A stretch of 64,000 nt of DNA from Chitinophaga ginsengisoli. Lineage in GTDB: Bacteria; Bacteroidota; Bacteroidia; Chitinophagales; Chitinophagaceae. Numbering within the stretch: the stretch's first letter is position 1; every line of letters begins with the position of its first letter. The position numbers and the translations under genes were made by a program. The DNA is taken from NCBI RefSeq assembly GCF_003014595.1, contig NZ_PYGK01000002.1, forward strand, positions 248,001 to 312,000, given 5' to 3'. A model generated the notes under the pieces. That model did no database searches, had not been told where the DNA came from, and saw nothing but the letters and a program-made list of their open reading frames with translations. Positions 54,120-62,858 of the stretch are shown here, piece after piece.

Positions 54120-55178
54120 ATGCTCACAATACTACTTATAGAAGATAATGCTGATGTTCGCGAAAACACCGCAGAAATACTTGAACTTGCCAACTACAAA
54201 GTATTGACTGCCCCCGACGGCAAAGTAGGCGTTCAGCTGGCAGAAGAACATCACCCCGATCTGATCGTATGTGATCTGGCCATGCCGGTACTTGACGGCT
54301 ATGGCGTATTACACATGCTGAACAAAAAAAGCAACGTTCGTCATATCCCCTTCATTTTTCTGACTGCTAAAACTGAACGGGCAGACATACGTAAGGGTAT
54401 GGATATGGGGGCGGATGATTATATCACCAAGCCGTTCAATCCTACTGAATTACTCAACTCCGTGGAGTCAAGATTAAAGAAAGCCGCCAGTATCAGAGAC
54501 GTGATGTTAAGCGGTTTAAACGGGGTGGATTCCCTGCTTAAAATGGTATCTACCGACCAGGCTATGAACAGCCTGAAAGAAGGGCGTAACATTAACAGGT
54601 ATAAAAAGAAACAGAGCATCTACCAGGAAGGTAATCACCCTTCCTGCCTTTTTTATATAATCAAGGGCAAGGTAAAAACCTATAAAAGGAACGAGGATGG
54701 TAAAGAGCTGATCACGGGGTTGTACAATGAAGGCGATTTCCTCGGATACTCTGCATTACTTGAAGGTAGCACCTATAAGGATAGCGCGGAAACAATGGAA
54801 GAAAGTGAGCTGGCTATCATACCCCGAAAAGATTTTGAGGACCTTACAAGCATCAATACACAGGTAATGCAGCGTTTCATCCTTCTCCTTGCTAACAATG
54901 TTGCAGAAAGGGAAACACAACTACTGGGCATTGCTTATAATTCATTACGGAAAAAAGTAGCTGAAGCATTGATCACAGTCAGCAAAAAATATAATCCTTC
55001 TTCTTCAGCCGAATTTGGCATTGACATCAGCCGCGAGAACCTGGCTGCTATAGCTGGTGTTGCCAAAGAATCACTGATCCGTACAGTAGGTGATTTCAGA
55101 GATGAAAAACTGATTGATATAAGAGAAGGCTGTATTTATATTACAAATGCAAAGAAGCTCACCGAATTGTCTAATTAG
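54120..55178 (+). CDS. Response regulator receiver fused to a Crp/Fnr transcription factor
   Basis: From MLTILLIEDNADVRENTAEI the protein has 352 residues. The receiver (1-125) has acidic Glu8/Asp9, phospho-acceptor Asp52 (CDLAMPVLDG), Thr82 and Lys104. A cNMP-binding-like barrel (about 155-270) contains GNHPSCLFYIIKGKVKTYKRNEDGKELITGLYNEGDFLGYSALLEG. A Crp/Fnr HTH (about 290-345) has recognition helix AKESLIRTVGDF, keeping the Glu and Arg used to read TGA half-sites. No FNR-type Cys cluster is present. No histidine kinase is nearby. It is the best candidate to control the island's TGA-N6-TCA promoters. Confidence 0.92.
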   Translation: MLTILLIEDNADVRENTAEILELANYKVLTAPDGKVGVQLAEEHHPDLIVCDLAMPVLDGYGVLHMLNKKSNVRHIPFIFLTAKTERADIRKGMDMGADDYITKPFNPTELLNSVESRLKKAASIRDVMLSGLNGVDSLLKMVSTDQAMNSLKEGRNINRYKKKQSIYQEGNHPSCLFYIIKGKVKTYKRNEDGKELITGLYNEGDFLGYSALLEGSTYKDSAETMEESELAIIPRKDFEDLTSINTQVMQRFILLLANNVAERETQLLGIAYNSLRKKVAEALITVSKKYNPSSSAEFGIDISRENLAAIAGVAKESLIRTVGDFRDEKLIDIREGCIYITNAKKLTELSN

Positions 55179-55328
55179 TGACTATTACCTGCTACAAAAG
55201 ACTTTAGCCCTGATTACGCTGATCGCAACCATAGAGCTGAAACTGCACAACAGCACTATCATCCAATCAGTAATTGTCAATGGTTGAAGCCTGAAAGGCT
55301 GCCAGCGCCGGAATAACCATAATCAGCT

Positions 55329-55755
55329 TTACATCGCAATGGTGGCGATGCCCTGGGAAAGACGCTCAATGAAGAAACGCTTCTTATCATCATAGCCAGC
55401 AGTCAGTTCCCCGATCTGCTTTCCATAACCTGGAATATTCATCTTTGATGGCCTTCGCTATAAAGTCCGGCATCTCTGCTCTCAGGATCAAGGCCCTCGC
55501 GGCAGCGCCTGTTTCTTTCAGGTTACTGAACTGATGACGGTCCAGGCCCTCCATCAGTTTCTCTAGTGGTTCCCATAGGTTATTGAAGTCCTGGAATGTC
55601 CAGTAGGAAAAAGCAGTAGTAGCAAAACCATCAGGTATATTAATACCCTGCGGACTGAGATGTTTCATTATCTCGCCCATAGATGCACTTTTACCACCTA
55701 CAGTGGCAACATCCTGCATACTTATCTCAGAAAAACTTTTTACCAGCGCTTCCAT
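55329..55755 (-). pseudogene. ppsA: Phosphoenolpyruvate synthase remnant with internal deletion and frameshift
   Basis: From MEALVKSFSEISMQDVATVGGKSASMGEI the frame matches the start of PpsA for about 110 residues and stops at 55390. From about 55430 another frame reads KQIGELTAGYDDKKRFFIERLSQGIATIAM and then stops at 55329. It aligns with the E. coli segment [33 protein letters not shown] in the C-terminal PEP-utilising domain. So some 500 central residues, the frame and the C-terminal end have been lost. PpsA converts pyruvate to PEP; this copy cannot. Confidence 0.85.
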
Positions 55756-55765
55756 AACACAGCTT

Positions 55766-56602
55766 TTACTGGTGAGCAATAAACAACGGCCATTTTATCT
55801 CCCGCATCAGTACATCTGCCATACTGTTCCTGAAGAATCTTGACACAACACCTCTCCTGTACGCACCCACCACTATAATGGATTTGCCATCTTCGCTCCT
55901 CAGACGTGAGAGGATTTCCTCTTCAGGATCACCTTTCAGAACGGTATAAACAGCATTAGGCTGGTGCCGCTTCATAAACTCTTTCATTAACCTGTTATCA
56001 GGCAGATGAAGATCGTCATCACTCTCCTTCACAGTGATCACCTCGGCAGACAATGCATTCAATACCGGTAGCAGGTAACTGAACATCTTGATAGCATAAA
56101 CCGATGATGGCTGTCCATCATACAACAGGATGGATTTCCTGATGGGCACGTAAAACTTTGGCGCAAGCAATACAGGACATTGAACCTCGGCGAGAAAGTC
56201 CCTGATGAACCGGGTGGGCAGATCTTCCGTATACCGGTTAAACGTTTCGCTTGCATCAATAATCACCAGATCAGCATAGGTACTTTCATGCAACAATTCC
56301 AGCAGCGCTGTGTCCTTATTTTTATGTACACTATAATTCAGGCCGGCCTCGCTACAGGCAGCGCTGAACCTCTCCACTGCCTTGGCCCGCGTTGCAGCAT
56401 CTTCCTCTTGCAACTCCTCAAGTGTAATAGCATTGTTGTCTGCCTCCGCTAATATCCTGTACGGATTACGGCTGTAATAGGCTATATTATTCAGGAAAAC
56501 ACCCACGATATGGGACTTGCTCTGTTCTCCAAGTGTAATCGTATAGGATAAAGTGCTTTCAGAAAACTTAAGTCCGTCAAATACGGCAATGATCTTCTTC
56601 AT
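55766..56602 (-). CDS. Tandem universal stress protein (UspA family)
   Basis: The 278-residue protein has two Usp domains. The first starts KKIIAVFDGLKFSESTLSYTITLGEQ; the second has SILLYDGQPSSVYAIKMFSYLLPVL and ends VVGAYRRGVVSRFFRNSMADVL...PLFIAHQ. The Gly of the usual G-2x-G motif is Arg here, so ATP binding is unlikely. It follows the next usp gene by 16 bp in the same operon, and the ppsA remnant overlaps its end. Confidence 0.9.
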   Translation of the reverse strand: MKKIIAVFDGLKFSESTLSYTITLGEQSKSHIVGVFLNNIAYYSRNPYRILAEADNNAITLEELQEEDAATRAKAVERFSAACSEAGLNYSVHKNKDTALLELLHESTYADLVIIDASETFNRYTEDLPTRFIRDFLAEVQCPVLLAPKFYVPIRKSILLYDGQPSSVYAIKMFSYLLPVLNALSAEVITVKESDDDLHLPDNRLMKEFMKRHQPNAVYTVLKGDPEEEILSRLRSEDGKSIIVVGAYRRGVVSRFFRNSMADVLMREIKWPLFIAHQ

Positions 56603-56618
56603 ATAAATAATGTTAAGG

Positions 56619-57458
56619 TTAGTGATGAGCGATGAACACCGGTTGAGCTACCAACTTTAATATCGGGGCAGCATGACTGGGCGTAAACAGCGTGGAAAAA
56701 GCATTCCTCCCATAGGCACCCATAACAATAAAGTCTCTGTTGCGCAACAGCAGGCTGTCCAGCAAACCTGTTTTCACACTCCCATCTATGATAATAAAAT
56801 CCACGTCACTATAGTGATCATGCAACCACTCTTTCAGCTTGTATCTCTCTTCCGGAGAAGGTCTATCTCTATCCTCCATAACGGTGATCACTACTACCGC
56901 GTGCTCCTTTAATTCAGGAAACAGGTAGGTGAACTGTTTAATGGCAAATACAGACGACGCACGCCCATCATAGGTAAAAACGATCTTGTTCAACCCTTCA
57001 AAACTTTCCGGCAGGATAACTACAGGACATTCCGCGTCGGCCAGCACATCTGTCACAAAGCGTGTCGGCACGTCTTCCTTTGCTGCAGAGAATGAGGTCG
57101 AAGCATCTATCAGTAGAAGATCGGCATACCTGCTTTCAATAACGACATCATCCAGCGGTACTCCTCTATCACGGTGAACGATGCCTGTTACTCCTCTTCT
57201 TTCACAGCTGTCTTTGAACAGTTGAATATTGTCTGCAAGACATTGTTCCTTTAACTCTTCAACATTCTCTGTCTGCACATTAATACCGCCTTCTATTGCA
57301 GTCTCCTTTAACATCTTTGCCGGCCTGGCTTCTCTAACCAGGTTCTCCAGGAAAATACATGTCAGTTTTGAATGAGAGAGTTCACACAGGTAACAGGCAA
57401 AATCAAGCGATGATAAGTCAAGCTTTACCACATCTGTTACATACAGTATCTTTTTCAT
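56619..57458 (-). CDS. Tandem universal stress protein (UspA family)
   Basis: The 279-residue protein has two Usp domains: KKILYVTDVVKLDLSSLDFACYLCELSHSKL at the start, KIVFTYDGRASSVFAIKQFTYLFPEL in the second, and a C-terminal GAYGRNAFSTLFTPSHAAPIL. It leads the minus-strand usp-usp-ppsA unit. A weak candidate promoter has TTA-TGGCTA-TCA (57537-57526, minus) with TCA 26 nt before TAAATATA (57502-57495). Confidence 0.9.
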   Translation of the reverse strand: MKKILYVTDVVKLDLSSLDFACYLCELSHSKLTCIFLENLVREARPAKMLKETAIEGGINVQTENVEELKEQCLADNIQLFKDSCERRGVTGIVHRDRGVPLDDVVIESRYADLLLIDASTSFSAAKEDVPTRFVTDVLADAECPVVILPESFEGLNKIVFTYDGRASSVFAIKQFTYLFPELKEHAVVVITVMEDRDRPSPEERYKLKEWLHDHYSDVDFIIIDGSVKTGLLDSLLLRNRDFIVMGAYGRNAFSTLFTPSHAAPILKLVAQPVFIAHH

Positions 57459-57540
57459 GGAAATTTCAGTTTATAGTAATGAGTAATAATCAGATATATT
57501 TAATACAGCCTTTACACAGGACTAGTGATAGCCATAAAAG

Positions 57541-58032
57541 CTAATTTTCAGATGATCTAATATGCAGGATGGTCAATGGCCAGGGCGCAATCTTTTTTTC
57601 TCTCAGGAGGAGCAGACATGCGATAGCTAGTATCAAAGAACAGGGAAAAGAAGAGCCTGCGCCGAGAGGCGCTATTGCCACCAGGAAAATAATTGCACAA
57701 GTCAGGGCGATTTTTTCTACCGGACCTTTCCATAGCAACGCCAGTCCAATGCCGAACTGCCCGACGGCAATGAAAAGCACTAAACTGGTAACGTGCCGGC
57801 CAAAGAACCCGTTAATGAATTGTTCATAGGCAGGTAAAGCAGCAAGACTGGCATACGTTCTGTAAATCTCGGGGTGGGAAATAGATATAACACTATTTAC
57901 TACAGCAGCAGCAATGAATAGCAAAGACATGCACATCCTGCCGAAAACAGGCTTTATAAAACTAATATACACGATGAGCACTGCAACAAGATTTGATAGC
58001 AAGTAAGCCTGGGAAAAAATATTGCCTCTCAT
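57541..58032 (-). CDS. DoxX-like membrane protein
   Basis: The 163-residue protein has four or five hydrophobic helices (LLSNLVAVLIVYISFIKPVFG, MCMSLLFIAAAVVNSVISI, VTSLVLFIAVGQFGIGLALLW, IALTCAIIFLVAIAPL). It resembles the DoxX/MauE group of small quinone-related membrane proteins. It lies 82 bp upstream of the usp pair and divergent from the next usp gene. Its first codons (MRGNIFSQAYLLSN) are duplicated at 62859-62900. Confidence 0.7.
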   Translation of the reverse strand: MRGNIFSQAYLLSNLVAVLIVYISFIKPVFGRMCMSLLFIAAAVVNSVISISHPEIYRTYASLAALPAYEQFINGFFGRHVTSLVLFIAVGQFGIGLALLWKGPVEKIALTCAIIFLVAIAPLGAGSSFPCSLILAIACLLLLREKKIAPWPLTILHIRSSEN

Positions 58033-58206
58033 AACCGGATGTTTTTAAAGTGGGGAATGTCAGATAATCCGTTTCAAAACTATCCCTAATACCTGGCCTG
58101 TTCAATAACGCCCATTACCGCATGAACATATTATAATCACCTGTTGCCATGATGCAAATCACCGTTCTCCGATCCTTTACGACTTAATTTTGGATCAGCA
58201 ACCCTA
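57990..58206. repeat. Direct repeat, copy 1 (DoxX 5' end plus usp promoter)
   Basis: About 200 bp, from the 5' codons of the DoxX-like gene through the intergenic promoter, is repeated with scattered differences at 62859-63070. Shared strings include AATATTGCCTCTCATAACCGG, GATGTCAGATAATC and ATTATAATCACC. Confidence 0.9.
58150..58192 (+). promoter_or_regulatory. Crp/Fnr-type site plus -7 element of the usp gene at 58231
   Basis: TGA-TGCAAA-TCA (58150-58161; extended as ATGAT-GCAA-ATCAC) lies 26 nt (TCA to TA) before TAATTTTG (58185-58192). The centre would be near -41.5. The same layout is kept in the duplicated copy at 63020-63062 although the central bases differ. Confidence 0.7.
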
Positions 58207-58230
58207 TTATCATATAAAACCACAATTACT

Positions 58231-59052
58231 ATGAGAAAAATATTATTATCATTTGACGGTGATCATTATTCGAAAGGCGCATTCGACTTTGCCCGGAGAA
58301 TGAACGAAGACGAGCCTATCCTGCTCACGGGTGTTTTCCTGCCCCAGGCAGACTTCGCCACTACCTGGGTTTATGCAGAGGCTGGCGGTACAGTGTACAC
58401 ACCACTTGTTGAAAGCTATGATGCAGATATCGTTGCTGCTAATATTGCAAAGTTTAAGGAAGATTGTGTCGGGCATCAGATTGAGTACCGCGTACATACA
58501 GATTTCGGATCCTTCGCTTTGCCTGAACTGCAAAAGGAAAGCCGCTATGCGGACCTTATGATACTGGGCAGCCAACAGTTCTATGAAAACCTGGGCACGG
58601 AAAGTCCTAATGAATATCTGCGGGACACATTACATGACGCAGAATGTCCGGTGCTCATAACACCTGAAGAATTCAACTACCCTGAAAGCGTCGTACTCGC
58701 CTATGACGGTAGTAGTTCATCAGTCTACGCCATCAGGCAGTTTGCCTACCTTTTCCCTGAACTATGCAAAGCCAGTACCACACTGGTATATGCGGCCAAA
58801 AGGGAAGGAAGGGGCATCCCTGACGAAGATTATATCAGGGAACTGGTAGCCCGGCATTTCAGCGATCTGACCTTTTTTGAGCTGGAAGCCAATCCACGCG
58901 AATACATCGGTACCTGGATGGCGGATCTGGACAACCCGATACTTGTAACTGGCGCGTTCGGCCGCTCTGGCTTCTCACAGATATTCAAACGCAGTTTCGC
59001 TTCCGATGTGATAGCAGAAAAACAGTTACCAGTTTTTATTGCTCATAGGTAA
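58231..59052 (+). CDS. Tandem universal stress protein (UspA family)
   Basis: The 273-residue protein has two Usp domains: RKILLSFDGDHYSKGAFDFARRMNEDEPILLTG at the start, SVVLAYDGSSSSVYAIRQFAYLFPEL in the second, and GAFGRSGFSQIFKRSFASDVI at the end. It is the intact parent of the usp remnant at 63342-63538. It has its own class II-like promoter and a very long hairpin downstream. Confidence 0.92.
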   Translation: MRKILLSFDGDHYSKGAFDFARRMNEDEPILLTGVFLPQADFATTWVYAEAGGTVYTPLVESYDADIVAANIAKFKEDCVGHQIEYRVHTDFGSFALPELQKESRYADLMILGSQQFYENLGTESPNEYLRDTLHDAECPVLITPEEFNYPESVVLAYDGSSSSVYAIRQFAYLFPELCKASTTLVYAAKREGRGIPDEDYIRELVARHFSDLTFFELEANPREYIGTWMADLDNPILVTGAFGRSGFSQIFKRSFASDVIAEKQLPVFIAHR

Positions 59053-59070
59053 CAGTAAATACATAGTCGC

Positions 59071-59132
59071 TAACACCCAAATGGCCAGGATGGTCTGTTG
59101 AAATGCAGACCATCCTGGCCATTTGGGTGTTA
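59071..59132. terminator. 26-bp perfect hairpin between convergent genes
   Basis: The arms at 59071-59096 and 59107-59132 are exact reverse complements (TAACACCCAAATGGCC... / ...GGCCATTTGGGTGTTA) with a 10-nt loop; with one mismatch they extend four more pairs (GTCG/CGAC). There is no T run. It lies between usp (+) and an AraC gene (-) and probably ends both transcripts. Confidence 0.7.
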
Positions 59133-59210
59133 ACGACAGCGCATCGGATCAAGTTCAACAAGTAGATAATTCTTAATTATGGAAGGCAACTAACCTGCAG
59201 AAGTTTCTCG

Positions 59211-60128
59211 TCAACTCGCCAAACCCTTCCTGTAGGCTGATGGAGATAGAGAGGTCTTAGTCTTGAAAAATTTGTTAAAAGATTGCGGATGTTCGAAACC
59301 CAGGCAATACGCTATTTCTGATATTGTCAGCTCATTTTTTGCCAGATGATCTTTTGCCTTTTGAATGACTTTTTCATGAATGAATTGTTGCGTATTCAAA
59401 CCGATCAGATTTCTCAATAAATCGCTCAGGTACCGCGGCGTCACGTTCAGATTCTCCGCTAAAGAATTAACGGAGGGTAGTCCTTTCATTAACGACTTAT
59501 CATTAAGATATCCATCCAGTATTCTTTCCAACTGACTAAGCAAGTCATTGTTTACGTCTTTGCGGGTGATAAATTGCCTGTTATAAAATCGGTTCGCATA
59601 GTTCAGCAGCAATTCGATCTGCGAGATCATCACATCCTGGCTGAATTTGTCAATTCGTTCGTTGAGCTCATCCTGAATAAATTCATAAATACTCAGAATC
59701 GTCGCCTTTTCCTTGTCGGATAGATAAAGAGCCTCTGCAGCTGAGTAGCTGAAAAAACCGTATTGTCTGATCTTCGAATCTAACAAATAAGGACGCAGGA
59801 AATCCGGATGAATATGCAGAGACATTCCTGTATAGTTGGCTTCTTCGTCCTGCATTCGTAATAACTGGCCCGGCGCTATAAAAGACATTCCCGCTTCTTC
59901 AAAATCATAATATCCCTGTCCATATCTCAACTGACCTGAGAAATGGGTTTTAAACGAGATTTTGTAAAAATCCAATATAATTCCCTGCTCAAAATCGATG
60001 GGATCAAACGTAGCCTTACCATAATCCAGGATACTGAGCAATGGGTGGTTTGGCGCCGGTTGCCCCATTGCTCTGTGCAGCTCGGACAGTGAATGGAAAA
60101 CGACAGGTCTCTTCTTCATCTCTTGCAA
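59211..60128 (-). CDS. AraC-family transcriptional regulator
   Basis: The 305-residue protein has an AraC_binding_2-like sensor (about 1-190; GQLRYGQGYYDFEEAGMSFIAPGQLL). A C-terminal HTH pair (about 205-300) follows: LPSVNSLAENLNVTPRYLSDLLRNLIG, LTISEIAYCLGFEHPQSFNKFFKTKTSLSPSAYRKG. It lies 64 bp downstream of a short-chain dehydrogenase gene on the same strand, a common pairing. This AraC-SDR pair does not fit the stress theme around it. Confidence 0.92.
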   Translation of the reverse strand: MQEMKKRPVVFHSLSELHRAMGQPAPNHPLLSILDYGKATFDPIDFEQGIILDFYKISFKTHFSGQLRYGQGYYDFEEAGMSFIAPGQLLRMQDEEANYTGMSLHIHPDFLRPYLLDSKIRQYGFFSYSAAEALYLSDKEKATILSIYEFIQDELNERIDKFSQDVMISQIELLLNYANRFYNRQFITRKDVNNDLLSQLERILDGYLNDKSLMKGLPSVNSLAENLNVTPRYLSDLLRNLIGLNTQQFIHEKVIQKAKDHLAKNELTISEIAYCLGFEHPQSFNKFFKTKTSLSPSAYRKGLAS

Positions 60129-60192
60129 AGATAATCATTCTGAAAAAAAGGCGCCTACTGGCAAACCAGAAAGAGCCAGTATCTTCTTTCCT

Positions 60193-60999
60193 TTAAAAAA
60201 GGAAGTCCAAACGCATTTCCTGAAACTGTTCCTCAGGGGTCCGCTCTAAACGATTATTATACAGTGCAATTGCATCCTGTCCGGCAATGTATCTCAGTCG
60301 TTCTTTACCATCGGTTGCTGCTTCATAGATAATCCCAGCAATGTCTTCAGCCTTGGTATAATTGGCGATCTTCTCTTCGCTATATCCCTCGCTTACTTTA
60401 GCCACTAATTGCTGATAGGCATCATGCACACCGACCTGGAGGGATCGTCCGGCAAAATCAGTCTGTATACCACCCGGAGCTACAATTTTTACGTTGACGC
60501 CAAATTGTGCCAGTTCAAGGGCCAGGCCCTCCGAAAACCCATCAACGGCAAACTTACTTGCATTGTAAATTGAGCAGGTAGGATATCCTGACAGACCAAA
60601 TATAGATGTGATGTTGATGAATGTTCCGGATCTTCTTTCCCGAAAGTATGGCAGGAAAGCTCTTGTGACATTTATGACACCAAACAGATTAGTTTGCATC
60701 TGCAGGTTAATCTGTTCTTCACTGAACGCTTCCAAAGGGCCTATCAGCCCATAACCCGCATTATTCAACACTACATCAACAGTGTGAGTAGATAAAACAC
60801 TTTTAACTACTTCTTCAATTTGTTTTGATTCCGATACATCAAGCGCCCTCACAGTTACATTTCGCAGTTTAGTAAGCTCCGTTTCTTTGTCTGTATTGCG
60901 CATGGTGGCAATTACATTCCAGCCATGTGCGTGAAATAATTTTGCTGCTGCTTTACCTAATCCGGACGAAGCTCCGGTTATAAAAATTGTCCTTTGCAT
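60193..60999 (-). CDS. Short-chain dehydrogenase/reductase (SDR)
   Basis: The 268-residue enzyme is a classical SDR: TGASSGLGKAAAKLF cofactor motif, NNAGYGLIGPLEAFSEEQ, catalytic Ser in NITSIFGLSG and YNASKFAVDG with catalytic Tyr and Lys. The lack of an acidic residue after the first strand and the downstream Arg suggest NADP use. Substrate unknown; oxidoreductases of this type are often controlled by the adjacent AraC gene. Confidence 0.93.
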   Translation of the reverse strand: MQRTIFITGASSGLGKAAAKLFHAHGWNVIATMRNTDKETELTKLRNVTVRALDVSESKQIEEVVKSVLSTHTVDVVLNNAGYGLIGPLEAFSEEQINLQMQTNLFGVINVTRAFLPYFRERRSGTFINITSIFGLSGYPTCSIYNASKFAVDGFSEGLALELAQFGVNVKIVAPGGIQTDFAGRSLQVGVHDAYQQLVAKVSEGYSEEKIANYTKAEDIAGIIYEAATDGKERLRYIAGQDAIALYNNRLERTPEEQFQEMRLDFLF

Positions 61000-61102
61000 A
61001 AACTTGCTTTGATTGTGTTATGCAAAATTGACTGAGATACAGCAGTGAGACGTAGCCAAAATGGTAGAATAATTAGTCGAATTGGAATAATTGTAGCTTT
61101 AC

Positions 61103-62833
61103 TCAGGCATTGACCGCGGCCGACTGTTTGAAATACTCCACTCCATCCCAGTGCTGGGTATTCAACACGTGCTCCCGGCTGCACCAACCACGGCGGGCCA
61201 TGATGATGCCCATCTGCATGTAGTCATAGTGGCTGCATAACTGGGCACTACTGTTGATGACAATCTTTACCCCTTTTTCCGCTGCCCCCTTAAGAAGATG
61301 ATCCGTTAGATCCAGGTGCTGGGGCTGTGCATTCATCTCGAGTGCTGTACCTGTCTGGGAGGCTTTCTTAAAAATCTGTGACCAGTCCAGGGTATCTGGT
61401 TCCGGCTGACCAATGATCCTCCCTGTTGGATTCGCAATGCAGTTGATATATGGATGTTCACAGGCCTGTATGAGTTTGTTCCTGTAATGCGCTGCATCTG
61501 TTCCTGTAATAACCGCCGTTACCCAGTCGGCCTGTTGCAGCAGATGATCAGGAATAGCAGTACTGCCGTCTTCCTCAATGTCAACAACAATTCCTTTCTT
61601 CAGGAAGGAGAACCCAATCATCCTGTTCACACGGTCTATTTCCGCAAACTGTTCGGCGTACTTTTCAGCAGATAGCTGATCGGATATAACGATATATTCA
61701 TAGTGAGGGAATGCGTTCAGCGCATAATGGGCAATACAGGGGATATCATCTTCCCCTTTCCCATAGGCAGTCTGCACCCTCATATCGCCCTTGATCTGAT
61801 TGGTATTGATGAGGTCTGGCAACAAATTACGCGCAGCTCTGAATATCTCCCGTCCGCCTTCCCGCAGTTCCGGAGGAATATAAGAAAGCCCCAGCCGGCT
61901 GTATATTTCGCCTTCTGTCTTAGTCACTATCCTGGTACCGGTTGCTGCATCAAAAAGTCCTTCCGCTGTCAGTTCATACCCTTTCTTTTGTGCCCGTTCG
62001 GCAAGAAGGCTCACATGTTCCAAAGCGCCTGTATAAAACAAAAGCGTAGCCGCATAAGAGCTATCATCTGCAAATCTGATATCCAGCTGTGCCTCATTGT
62101 ACAATACGGCGGAAACCCTTTTCCTGCCGGCAGCTGCCAGGCCCTGCACCTGTGGTATCTGCATAAAGTGCTCTAAAAAGCGTTCCCTGTTCTCTTCAGC
62201 TACATTCACCACCATATCTATATCTCCCACCGTTTCACCACCTCTTCGCAGGCTACCTGAAAGAGATGCTTCTTCCACTTCGGGGATCAGTCGTACCACA
62301 CGGAGTATTTCATTTCCCTGCAGGATAGCGTCCCATAGCAATAAGCGGGAACCTTTAGACTTATAGAGCTTCAGGCTGCGTTTCAGATGATCTATCTTTG
62401 CATTACTAATGCCACGTACCCTTTTTAGATTGCCAGATAAAATGAGAGATTTCAGCTGTTCAATAGTATTGATGCCCAACTCGTCATGAAGCTTTCTAAC
62501 CAGGGCAGATCCGAACCCGCTTACATCCAGCACTTCCAGTAATGCAAGGGGGACCTTCTGAATCAGGCGCATGTATTTTCTCAACGTGCCGGTAGCCGCT
62601 AATTCAGCCAGATCTTTCTTTATATCCGCCGGCAAATGAAGCAGGTTTTCGCTTTCGCGGGCTAAATAACGGCTGATATCATCTCTCAGCATACTCACTT
62701 CAATGGCCATTTTTTCATACACCCGGGAAATAGTTGTACGGCCCTGATACTTGTAACAGGCAGCCATATGATGATAGATCTCAGATAAATCTAATTTAGA
62801 GCGTGATGATATTGCTGGATTAATGGTTGTCAT
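61103..62833 (-). CDS. polX: Family X DNA polymerase (PolX) with degenerate PHP domain
   Basis: The 576-residue protein has an N-terminal HhH/8-kDa-like part and a polymerase domain. The nucleotidyltransferase motif LSGSLRRGGETVGDIDMVV (Asp204, Asp206) and third Asp251 (QLDIRFA) are intact. The C-terminal PHP domain (about 345-560) has lost its metal ligands: GDMRVQTAYGKG replaces DLHxHTxxSDG, ISDQ replaces TDH, NPTGRIIG replaces HPTGRLLG, and NSSAQ replaces NSDAH. It should fill short gaps in base-excision repair but lack the 3'-5' exonuclease. A 252-bp region follows to the divergent DUF2892 gene. Confidence 0.92.
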   Translation of the reverse strand: MTTINPAISSRSKLDLSEIYHHMAACYKYQGRTTISRVYEKMAIEVSMLRDDISRYLARESENLLHLPADIKKDLAELAATGTLRKYMRLIQKVPLALLEVLDVSGFGSALVRKLHDELGINTIEQLKSLILSGNLKRVRGISNAKIDHLKRSLKLYKSKGSRLLLWDAILQGNEILRVVRLIPEVEEASLSGSLRRGGETVGDIDMVVNVAEENRERFLEHFMQIPQVQGLAAAGRKRVSAVLYNEAQLDIRFADDSSYAATLLFYTGALEHVSLLAERAQKKGYELTAEGLFDAATGTRIVTKTEGEIYSRLGLSYIPPELREGGREIFRAARNLLPDLINTNQIKGDMRVQTAYGKGEDDIPCIAHYALNAFPHYEYIVISDQLSAEKYAEQFAEIDRVNRMIGFSFLKKGIVVDIEEDGSTAIPDHLLQQADWVTAVITGTDAAHYRNKLIQACEHPYINCIANPTGRIIGQPEPDTLDWSQIFKKASQTGTALEMNAQPQHLDLTDHLLKGAAEKGVKIVINSSAQLCSHYDYMQMGIIMARRGWCSREHVLNTQHWDGVEYFKQSAAVNA

Positions 62834-62858
62834 GCGCTATTAATTTTTCAGATGATTT

